This document shows positions 1-5,200 of a DNA stretch of 7,283 nt, one piece after another (within the stretch, counting starts at the first letter, position 1; the number at the start of each line of letters is the position of its first letter). Under the pieces are notes generated by a model. It saw nothing but the letters and a program-made list of their open reading frames with translations. It ran no database searches and had not been told where the DNA came from. A program made the position numbers and the translations under genes. Source of the stretch: Deltaproteobacteria bacterium (GTDB taxonomy: Bacteria > Desulfobacterota > SM23-61); contig JAOUFX010000127.1 of the NCBI GenBank assembly GCA_029857975.1, forward strand, positions 1 to 7,283, in the 5' to 3' direction.

Positions 1-63
1 GAGCCACTGACTGCTTTCAAAGAATAGACTGACGACCCCATGCTCAAAATACATTTTTTTGCG
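1..63. other. Left edge, no supportable gene
   Basis: No gene can be assigned here. Frame 1 is open from the edge to a TAG at 25-27, reading EPLTAFKE, so this could be the last codons of a plus-strand gene outside the window. Eight residues are too few to call. The terminator-like hairpin that begins at base 64 would fit the end of such a gene. Confidence 0.2.
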
Positions 64-107
64 CCTTAAAATAAGGTATTTACCCTATTTTTTAAGGGGG
101 TTTTTTT
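64..107 (+). terminator. Hairpin with G-run and T7 tail, probable intrinsic terminator (copy 1)
   Basis: Bases 64-78 and 81-97 can pair into a stem of about 14 base pairs around a two-base TT loop. The stem has one A-C mismatch and a two-T bulge. It is followed by GGG and an unbroken run of seven Ts (101-107). The order of stem then T-run works only in plus-strand RNA, so it would end a transcript entering from the left edge and not that of the minus-strand regulator. Its core, AGGTATTTACCC at 74-85, and the downstream G-run plus T7 recur at 5059-5103. It may therefore be a dispersed element and not a private terminator. Confidence 0.5.
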
Positions 108-132
108 AAATAAAATTAAATAGGATACAAGC

Positions 133-202
133 CGAGGTTATATTCGAGAGACCCGTAACTTCGATGAAAATCGACATTTGCCTGAATCCTGATCGAACCT
201 CG
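133..202. other. Nested inverted repeats, possible structured RNA region
   Basis: A perfect 7-base inverted repeat, CGAGGTT (133-139) with AACCTCG (196-202), encloses a smaller perfect hairpin, TCGAT-GAAA-ATCGA (161-174). The region lies just past the stop codon of the minus-strand regulator, so it could be part of that gene's 3' untranslated RNA. There is no T-run in either direction that would make it a clear intrinsic terminator, and no known RNA family is recognised. Confidence 0.2.
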
Positions 203-214
203 CACCGGAGATTT

Positions 215-595
215 TCAACTTTTCAGGTTGGCCACAAAAACCTGACATTTCCGGCACACTTTCATTTTTTGGGACCAACTCGCTTTGGGCTTTCCCTGGC
301 AGATCGTCCCATTGATGAACCAACAGATGTGCCCGGCAGCGAATTCCCAGGCCGGGCAGGCTTCTCGGGTCTGGGGTATGCAACCTCGAATCTCCCAGCA
401 GGCTCGAGTATTTTCATCCCTTCTATTTTTCATGGCCACCAAAAAAAGCATCTGCCGCTCAATATGCACAGGAACCTTCCGCCATCCCTGTTCGAAGCTT
501 TGAATCGCCCGGAGAGATATACCGAGGAGTTGGGACATTTGTTTTTGGGTTTTTCCAAGCCTTTGCCGAAAAGTCTGAATTTCTTTCGTATCCAT
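215..595 (-). CDS. XRE-type helix-turn-helix regulator with C-terminal cysteine-rich two-CW-like domain
   Basis: This is a predicted 126-residue cytoplasmic DNA-binding protein. Residues 5-55 form a Cro/CI-type fold: the first HTH helix is around TQKQMSQLLGI (16-26) and the recognition helix around SLRAIQSFEQG (27-37). Residues 66-117 carry seven cysteines (66, 72, 80, 91, 99, 114, 117). Two of these are in Cys-Trp pairs (66-67 and 91-92) and the last two form CRKC. This resembles the two-CW domain seen in Desulfobacterota proteins, and metal or iron-sulfur binding is inferred, not shown. ATG at 595 is preferred over the in-frame GTG at 601, because AAGGGAAGG (609 down to 601) sits five bases before the ATG but overlaps the GTG. 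The gene is divergent from the decaheme cytochrome operon, which is its most likely target. A longer plus-strand reading frame over the same bases has no protein-like features and is taken as a shadow. Confidence 0.85.
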   Translation of the reverse strand: MDTKEIQTFRQRLGKTQKQMSQLLGISLRAIQSFEQGWRKVPVHIERQMLFLVAMKNRRDENTRACWEIRGCIPQTREACPAWEFAAGHICWFINGTICQGKPKASWSQKMKVCRKCQVFVANLKS

Positions 596-607
596 GAGCA
601 CCTTCCC

Positions 608-638
608 TTGGAGGCGATGAAAAAATTTAATCCTCCAA
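608..638 (-). promoter_or_regulatory. Leader hairpin abutting the regulator's ribosome binding site
   Basis: A perfect 7-base inverted repeat, TTGGAGG (608-614) and CCTCCAA (632-638), is separated by 17 bases. On minus-strand RNA the 3' arm ends in the first AA of the AAGGGAAGG ribosome binding site of the HTH gene. The 5' arm itself contains GGAGG. Folding could restrict ribosome access to the regulator's start. The pairing is directly visible; the regulatory role is inferred. Confidence 0.35.
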
Positions 639-646
639 ATTTTTTC

Positions 647-676
647 TTGACATGATATATCACTTTGTGCTATTAA
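647..676 (+). promoter_or_regulatory. Sigma-70-type promoter candidate for the cytochrome operon
   Basis: TTGACA at 647-652 is a perfect -35 consensus. TATTAA at 671-676, 18 bases downstream, matches four of six -10 positions. Transcription would start near base 683, giving a leader of about 130 bases before the cytochrome gene. The spacer contains the palindrome at 653-662. Confidence 0.5.
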
Positions 677-680
677 ACAA
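652..680 (-). promoter_or_regulatory. Divergent promoter candidate for the HTH regulator
   Basis: Read on the minus strand, TTGTTT (680-675) and TATCAT (657-652) are 17 bases apart. The -10 box matches five of six consensus positions and the -35 box three. The start would fall near base 645, about 50 bases upstream of the ATG. The element overlaps the plus-strand promoter almost completely, so the two polymerases could not bind together. Confidence 0.4.
653..662. promoter_or_regulatory. Palindrome TGATATATCA, candidate operator
   Basis: This is a perfect 10-bp palindrome lying inside the spacer of the plus-strand promoter and across the -10 box of the minus-strand one. That is the classic location for a repressor that shuts off both directions, and the adjacent gene encodes a Cro/CI-type DNA-binding protein. 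Binding is inferred from position and symmetry only. Confidence 0.4.
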
Positions 681-800
681 ACTTTTTTTTAATCCACCTT
701 TTCGAGTTGCCAGCAATTTACGGAAAAATTGATCCTGAAGAAGTCGGTAAATGGGTAATCATTTATCCTAACCTCTTTGGGAAAATGTTCCTGATTTACA

Positions 801-808
801 AGGGGAGG
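801..808 (+). promoter_or_regulatory. Ribosome binding site deciding the cytochrome start
   Basis: AGGGGAGG ends two bases before ATG at 811 and five bases before ATG at 814. Five is a normal spacing, so the second ATG is preferred. The alternative adds a single methionine. Confidence 0.6.
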
Positions 809-813
809 TCATG

Positions 814-1731
814 ATGAAAAAATTCATAATCGTCCTTTCCATTTTCCCCATTTTTCTCTTTCTCTGGGGAGGCTTACGGCCCCAAGAGGTAGGTGGGAGT
901 GATGGCACTGTGGGAGTGGAGGTCTGTAAAGGTTGTCATGAAGACCGCTACAACACTTACGCCATATCGACCCATTCCAAAAAAGGCATCCCCAACAGCC
1001 CGGCGAATAAGGAAGGATGCGAGACCTGTCACGGCCCGGGAGCTGCCCATGTGGAAAAAAGCGGGGAACGAGGTGTCGGCATCTTTATCTTTAGTAAAAA
1101 GATCGCCGATGCCAAATCCAAGTCGGCCAAATGCCTCTCCTGCCATGGGGAAACCAAAGACTTATCCTTTTGGGATCTCAGCAAACATAAGGTTTCCGAT
1201 GTTTCCTGCGATAACTGCCACACCGTTCATTCCGGGACCCGAAAAAATTTAAAGGCCACGCAGCCTGACCTTTGCAATATCTGCCACCGGTCCATCCGCG
1301 CTCAGCAGAATAAAACCTCCCACCATCCTATCCGGGAAGGAAAATTAAAATGTACGGACTGCCATGATCATCATGGCGGATTCGGCCCCAAAATGATCAA
1401 GGCGAATGCTCCCAATGACCTCTGTTACCAGTGTCATGCGGAGAAAAGAGGCCCATACATGTGGGAGCATCCGCCGGTTGAGGAGAACTGTCTGAGCTGC
1501 CATACGTCCCATGGGAGCAATCATGCCAAGCTTCTGGTGAGTAGAGTACCGCAACTCTGTCAGAGCTGTCACGATTGGAGCAGACACCCTGGTACCATCT
1601 ACACGGGTTTTGAGACTTTCCGGGGACCATCCAAATCGAACCGGATGTTTGCCCGGGCCTGTTTGAACTGCCATTCCGCCATTCACGGTAGCAACGGTCC
1701 ATCCTTAAGGGGGAAAACCCATGTACGATAG
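814..1731 (+). CDS. mtrA: DmsE/MtrA-family periplasmic decaheme c-type cytochrome
   Basis: This 305-residue protein has a Sec-type signal sequence (MKK then a hydrophobic stretch, about residues 4-21) and exactly ten CXXCH heme-attachment motifs. Their first cysteines are at residues 38, 69, 107, 132, 154, 180, 204, 226, 249 and 283. Many additional histidines (for example 54, 79, 125, 139, 186, 219, 233, 291) can serve as the second axial ligands. The heme count, even spacing and length of about 300 residues match the DmsE/MtrA/PioA family. Members of that family carry electrons from the periplasm into an outer-membrane barrel. The gene is followed after 13 bases by the matching MtrB/PioB barrel, which supports the assignment strongly. 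Maturation would need a cytochrome c assembly system, which is not in the window. The direction of flow, and whether the final partner is a mineral, another cell or a soluble acceptor, cannot be told. The symbol denotes family membership only. Confidence 0.93.
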   Translation: MKKFIIVLSIFPIFLFLWGGLRPQEVGGSDGTVGVEVCKGCHEDRYNTYAISTHSKKGIPNSPANKEGCETCHGPGAAHVEKSGERGVGIFIFSKKIADAKSKSAKCLSCHGETKDLSFWDLSKHKVSDVSCDNCHTVHSGTRKNLKATQPDLCNICHRSIRAQQNKTSHHPIREGKLKCTDCHDHHGGFGPKMIKANAPNDLCYQCHAEKRGPYMWEHPPVEENCLSCHTSHGSNHAKLLVSRVPQLCQSCHDWSRHPGTIYTGFETFRGPSKSNRMFARACLNCHSAIHGSNGPSLRGKTHVR

Positions 1732-1744
1732 AGGGGGTGAGTCG

Positions 1745-3856
1745 ATGAAGTCAAAAGTTTTCATCATCGTGGTTATTTCCAGCCTGATGACCTTTCTGAA
1801 CGTCTCTGCGGAAGAGATGAAAATAAGCGGCGAGGTTTCAGTTACCGCCCAACATCTGAATATAGAAGGTGAGAAGGCTAAGTTTAATGAATACCGGGAC
1901 ATCCGAGATGGTTTCTATGGAGACTTTGACTTTCAGTATGAAAGAGAAAAGTACTACATAGACTTCAAGGGCCAAGACGTAGGCCGAAAAACTCAAAGCT
2001 ACGAATTTTCTGGGGGGAAATGGGGAAGTTTCAAATATGATTTTAGCTATGACCAACTCCCCCATAACTTCACCTATGGGGCCAAGACCTTTTATAGCGG
2101 CGTCGGCGGAGCCAATTTAACCTACCCAACTCATCCTCCGAGCACCGATATTTCTACCTGGAATACCTTCGATTATTCCCTGGAAAGGAGAAATTATGCT
2201 GGGGGGTTTAAGTTCGAATTGCTTAAGCCTTTTTATTTCCAGGCTTCCTTGTCCAAGGAAACGAGGAAAGGGATCTATCCCCTCGGAGCTGCGGGAACCA
2301 CGCCTGGGGGAATCGCCATAGAACTCCCTGCGCCCATTGACTACAATACAGACAACCTGAAGCTGGAAGTCGGATATAATAAAAATCCCCTATCTCTATC
2401 CATGAGTTACCATTACAGCAGATTTCATAATGACAACAGTAACTTAAACTTCCGCAATCCGTCAACCGCCATTACTGCCGCCACCACCGACAGCTTTACC
2501 CTCCCCCCCAACAACGATTATTATAAGCTCGGCTTTCAAGGAGCGATGAAGCTCCCTTGGAACAGCAAGTTTAATCTGGATCTGTCCACCTCCAGCGCCC
2601 AATCCGACGCCACCCTTTTTGATTCCTATGTGAGCTCGGCAGGCGTTTCCAACATCACTCTCAGTGATAATGTATTCAATGGAAAAGTAGATACCCAGAG
2701 CTATAACTTTGTGCTGACCTCAAATCCCTTTTATTTTCTGGATGGCAAAGCGTTTTATAAATATTATAAAAAGGACAACAAGTCGGATAGGATCACCACT
2801 ACGGATACCACCGCTTTGCCGGCTACCTTTGAAAACAACCTGTTTGGTTACCAGAAAGAAAAATATGGAGTGGAATTGGGCTTTAGACTCCCGGCGAGCT
2901 TCTACCTGAGCAGCGGCTATACTCGGGGCCAGATCAAGCGGGACAGAGAAGACATTCCGGAAAATGATGATGATATCTACAACATCAACTTAAGGTGGAG
3001 TGGGCTGGATTTCATGGTGGCCAAGGTTGGATATGAGAGACTCCACAGAAAAGCAGAATTCGAGTACCCTTCAGTTACCGGTCCTACAGATGATAAAAAT
3101 ATTGAAACCTATGTAAGGCGTTACGACGCTGCGGGTAAAGACCGAGACACCTACAAGGTCTCTCTTGAATTCTTTCCTATGGAGGACCTTAATTTCAGCC
3201 TCGGGTATAAACACAAAGATACCAATTACAAAGATACCATCCTGGGGTTGCAGGATGATAAGAGAGATGAATTCAGTGTAGATGCTGATTATTTAATCAT
3301 GAAGCGGGTCAGACTTTTTGGTTATTTCGATTATGAATACGTGAAACTCCACCAATTTCAACGACAATTCCCCAATAATTTGGGCCTCGACGATCCTGCC
3401 CTGGCCCCAACTACAAACGCTTACAACTGGACGGTAACCCAGACAGAGAAAAACTATGCCTATGGATTAGGGGCAGAGGTTTTTATCCTCCCTAAAAAAT
3501 TGACCCTTCGTGTACAGCATAACTCTGTCAAATCGGATGGGTTTGCGGATTATTCCTACCTCCTGGGCACTAACTCTCTCCCTGCTGGCCGGACCCAGGA
3601 GAATATTGATATCTCCGCCTGGGATAATTATCGACTCACTAACTTCCTGGTCAAGTTCGTTTACGACCTGAACAAATCGTTAACCTTTGCAGCGGGTTGG
3701 GCCTATGAGGAATACAAGTATGATGATGACCAGTATAATGAATACCAGTATGTCCCCGGCACCTCAGGGTCTAGTGGGGCCTATTTAACTGGAGCGTATA
3801 ACGATCCGTCATACCGGGCCAACGTGTTCTTCTTGAGCACGACTTTTAAATTTTAA
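1745..3856 (+). CDS. mtrB: MtrB/PioB-family decaheme-associated outer-membrane beta-barrel
   Basis: This is a 703-residue predicted outer-membrane protein, close to the roughly 700 residues of MtrB. The start at 1745 is chosen because GAGGGGGTGA (1731-1740) lies just upstream and the protein then begins with a clear signal peptide (MKSK, hydrophobic core, likely cleavage after VSA at residue 22). An in-frame ATG at 1721 would overlap the cytochrome gene and put charged residues before the signal. The mature chain alternates short Tyr/Phe-rich strands with polar, Asp/Asn-rich loops. It ends in TFKF, a terminal phenylalanine of the kind recognised by the barrel assembly machinery. In the known conduits this barrel encloses the decaheme cytochrome and insulates the heme chain across the outer membrane. 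The protein contains no cysteine, so the N-terminal CXXC motif known from Shewanella MtrB is missing. The gene lies 13 bases after the cytochrome and 41 bases before the WG lipoprotein, consistent with one operon. Confidence 0.9.
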   Translation: MKSKVFIIVVISSLMTFLNVSAEEMKISGEVSVTAQHLNIEGEKAKFNEYRDIRDGFYGDFDFQYEREKYYIDFKGQDVGRKTQSYEFSGGKWGSFKYDFSYDQLPHNFTYGAKTFYSGVGGANLTYPTHPPSTDISTWNTFDYSLERRNYAGGFKFELLKPFYFQASLSKETRKGIYPLGAAGTTPGGIAIELPAPIDYNTDNLKLEVGYNKNPLSLSMSYHYSRFHNDNSNLNFRNPSTAITAATTDSFTLPPNNDYYKLGFQGAMKLPWNSKFNLDLSTSSAQSDATLFDSYVSSAGVSNITLSDNVFNGKVDTQSYNFVLTSNPFYFLDGKAFYKYYKKDNKSDRITTTDTTALPATFENNLFGYQKEKYGVELGFRLPASFYLSSGYTRGQIKRDREDIPENDDDIYNINLRWSGLDFMVAKVGYERLHRKAEFEYPSVTGPTDDKNIETYVRRYDAAGKDRDTYKVSLEFFPMEDLNFSLGYKHKDTNYKDTILGLQDDKRDEFSVDADYLIMKRVRLFGYFDYEYVKLHQFQRQFPNNLGLDDPALAPTTNAYNWTVTQTEKNYAYGLGAEVFILPKKLTLRVQHNSVKSDGFADYSYLLGTNSLPAGRTQENIDISAWDNYRLTNFLVKFVYDLNKSLTFAAGWAYEEYKYDDDQYNEYQYVPGTSGSSGAYLTGAYNDPSYRANVFFLSTTFKF

Positions 3857-3884
3857 TCAGCTTTAGAAAATAAAAACCTTGCCC

Positions 3885-3893
3885 AAAGGAGGG
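3885..3893 (+). promoter_or_regulatory. Strong ribosome binding site of the WG-repeat gene
   Basis: AAAGGAGGG lies four bases before ATG at 3898 and is a near-perfect Shine-Dalgarno sequence. It sits in the 41-base gap after the barrel gene. No promoter or terminator is visible in that gap, so co-transcription with the barrel is the simplest reading. Confidence 0.6.
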
Positions 3894-3897
3894 TGCA

Positions 3898-4848
3898 ATG
3901 AGGTCCTCAGCGATAAAGAATTGGAAAGTAATGCTCCTTATGGGGTTAATCCTGGTCGGGTCCATCAGTGGATGCACGACCGGCAAGTGGGGTTTTATTG
4001 ACAAGGACGAAAAAGTGGCCATCGAACAGAAATTTGAGGATGCGACTCCTTTTACCGAAGGATTGGCCGGAGTCAAGATTGGCACTAAATGGGGCTATAT
4101 TGACAAGACCGGGAAAATCGTCATCGAACCCCAATTCGAAGCAGCCTGGCGTTTCCATGAAAAGCTGGCCGCGGTCATGGCTGCGGGGAAATGGGGTTTT
4201 ATAGATAAAACCGGGAAATTCGTCATTCAACCCCAATTTGAGGATGCCTCTTCCTTCTCCGATGGACTTGCCCCGGTCGAGTTGGGGGGCAAGTGGGGAT
4301 ACATTGATAAAAGCGGAAAGGAAACGATCAAGCCTCAATTTGATTACGCTTGGCGCTTCTCCGAAGGACTGGCCGCGATAAAAATGGGCGGCCAATGGGG
4401 ATTTATCGATAAAAATAGACAGATCGCCATCCAACCGCAGTTTGATGGAGTCTTATCTTTTTCCGAAGGAATGGCCGGTATAATCAAAGGGTCCAAGCGG
4501 GGTTTCATAGACCAGAGTGGAAAGGTCACGATTCAGCCTCAATTCGACAATGTATTATCCTTCTCTGAAGGCTTGGCACCGGTGAAGATTGGATTCCAGT
4601 GGGGCTATATCGATAAGACCGGGAAGCTCGCTATTCAACCGCAATTTGAAGTGGCTTTCCCCTTCAGCGAGGATGTCGCCCCTGTAAAGATAGCCTACAA
4701 GTGGGGTTATATTTTTAAAACAGGGCAGTTGGCCATTCGGCCGCGATACGACGGAGCTTATCCCTTTCATGACGGGCTCGCCATGGTTAAAATGGGTAGA
4801 TCTATAGGCTATATCGATAAGACCGGAAGATACCTGCCCATTCTGTAA
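3898..4848 (+). CDS. WG-repeat lipoprotein of the conduit operon
   Basis: This 316-residue protein begins with a lipoprotein signal: positive residues, a hydrophobic core (about 11-21), then the lipobox ISGC with Cys26 as the lipidation site. Only Thr27 separates that cysteine from the first repeat. Residues 28-299 are eight tandem 34-residue WG (KWG) repeats, and a half repeat (300-316) closes the chain. The repeat consensus is roughly GxKWGYIDKTGKxxIxPQFxxAxxFSEGLAxVKx. Repeat 6 has Arg for the conserved Trp, repeat 8 has Phe for Asp in YID, and the final half repeat also lacks the Trp. WG repeats have no fixed biochemical function; a protein-interaction or surface scaffold role is inferred. 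The position directly after the MtrA/MtrB pair suggests a part in assembly, capping or surface contact of the conduit. Whether it faces the periplasm or the outside cannot be judged from sequence. Confidence 0.88.
   Translation: MRSSAIKNWKVMLLMGLILVGSISGCTTGKWGFIDKDEKVAIEQKFEDATPFTEGLAGVKIGTKWGYIDKTGKIVIEPQFEAAWRFHEKLAAVMAAGKWGFIDKTGKFVIQPQFEDASSFSDGLAPVELGGKWGYIDKSGKETIKPQFDYAWRFSEGLAAIKMGGQWGFIDKNRQIAIQPQFDGVLSFSEGMAGIIKGSKRGFIDQSGKVTIQPQFDNVLSFSEGLAPVKIGFQWGYIDKTGKLAIQPQFEVAFPFSEDVAPVKIAYKWGYIFKTGQLAIRPRYDGAYPFHDGLAMVKMGRSIGYIDKTGRYLPIL
3979..4845 (+). repeat. Tandem array of 102-base WG-coding units
   Basis: Eight complete units of 102 bases plus a half unit encode the WG repeats. Units share a TGGGGNTAYATHGAYAA-like core followed by ACCGGGAA-like and CARCCNCARTT-like segments, but are clearly diverged at third codon positions. 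The spacing is exactly regular, with no indels between units, so the array has kept its period under selection and is not a recent expansion. Confidence 0.85.
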
Positions 4849-5058
4849 TTCAGTGGCTGAGACTAAATGGGCCGGCATCCAACAAATAGTTTAGATCGAG
4901 GTCAATCCTACCCTTTTTACAGGGAATATTAAGTTTATGGGAATCGGCATGGGTTGCCATAAACCCACTTTCCTATCATTTCTCCCAATAATAATCTTAT
5001 CTTTTCCTCATCCCAGGCATTCCCTTAAAAACCATCACGGAGAATAAATGATGCTGGA
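4849..5058. other. Gene-free gap after the WG gene
   Basis: No reading frame with a plausible ribosome binding site is present on either strand. The only marked structure is an inverted repeat at 4933-4964. A short CCCT/AGGG pair flanks a TTTTAC loop near 4911-4924, without a T-run. No obvious terminator follows the WG stop codon until the hairpin at 5059. Confidence 0.5.
4933..4966. repeat. Perfect inverted repeat with an alternative overlapping hairpin
   Basis: GTTTATGG (4933-4940) and CCATAAAC (4957-4964) are perfect complements across a 16-base loop. GGGTT (4951-4955) can instead pair with AACCC (4962-4966) around a six-base loop. The two folds share bases and exclude each other. There is no T-run after either, so neither is a standard intrinsic terminator. 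Confidence 0.35.
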
Positions 5059-5103
5059 CTCAAAAATAGGGTATTTACCCCATTTCTGTGAGGGGCTTTT
5101 TTT
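5059..5103 (+). terminator. Hairpin with G-run and T7 tail, probable intrinsic terminator (copy 2)
   Basis: The perfect palindrome GGGTATTTACCC (5069-5080) is extended by mostly paired flanks (CTCAAAAATA on the left, CATTTCTGTGAG on the right). GGGC and seven Ts (5097-5103) follow. The design and order match the element at 64-107: 11 of 12 core bases are identical, and the T7 starts 17 instead of 16 bases after the core. Here it would separate the conduit operon from korA. It lies 210 bases past the WG stop and about 100 before korA, so a role upstream of korA, for example as an attenuator or protein-binding site, is also possible. Confidence 0.5.
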
Positions 5104-5120
5104 GGTATAAATAACTTATA

Positions 5121-5152
5121 GTGGCAAAAGTGGCAGAGAGCGGAAAGCGGAA
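5121..5152. repeat. Short direct repeats upstream of korA
   Basis: GTGGCA occurs at 5121-5126 and 5130-5135, followed by two abutting copies of AGCGGAA (5139-5152). They lie between the terminator-like element and the korA ribosome binding site. Possible -10 boxes, TATAAA (5106-5111) and TATAGT (5117-5122), lie just before or at the start of the repeats, but neither has a convincing -35 box, so no korA promoter is called. Confidence 0.3.
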
Positions 5153-5200
5153 AATGGATAGAGGATCTAAGGCTCGTTTCATTTTTCTGGAGGATGAAAA

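Noticed and set aside
164..655. A 163-codon open frame on the plus strand over the HTH gene
   Set aside because: Its translation has no recognisable domain and no good ribosome binding site. The opposite strand encodes a clear HTH protein with ordered cysteines.
683..690. Run of eight Ts resembling a terminator tail
   Set aside because: Only a three-base-pair CAC/GTG stem precedes it, and it falls at the inferred transcript start of the cytochrome operon.
711..737. Hairpin CAATTT/AAATTG in the cytochrome leader
   Set aside because: The stem is all A-T apart from one terminal C-G pair and gains a CAG/CTG extension only through a three-base bulge; too weak to call regulatory.
751..771. Six-codon frame in the cytochrome leader
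   Set aside because: No ribosome binding site and trivial length.
785..814. A nine-codon mini-frame (MFLIYKGRS) whose TGA overlaps the cytochrome start
   Set aside because: The arrangement suggests a leader peptide, but there is no ribosome binding site before its ATG and so short a frame is expected by chance.
4867..4932. A 21-codon frame after the WG gene
   Set aside because: No ribosome binding site upstream and an arbitrary composition.
5104..5140. Sigma-54 promoter before korA suggested by repeated TGGCA
   Set aside because: The required GC doublet at the -12 spacing is not present after either TGGCA.
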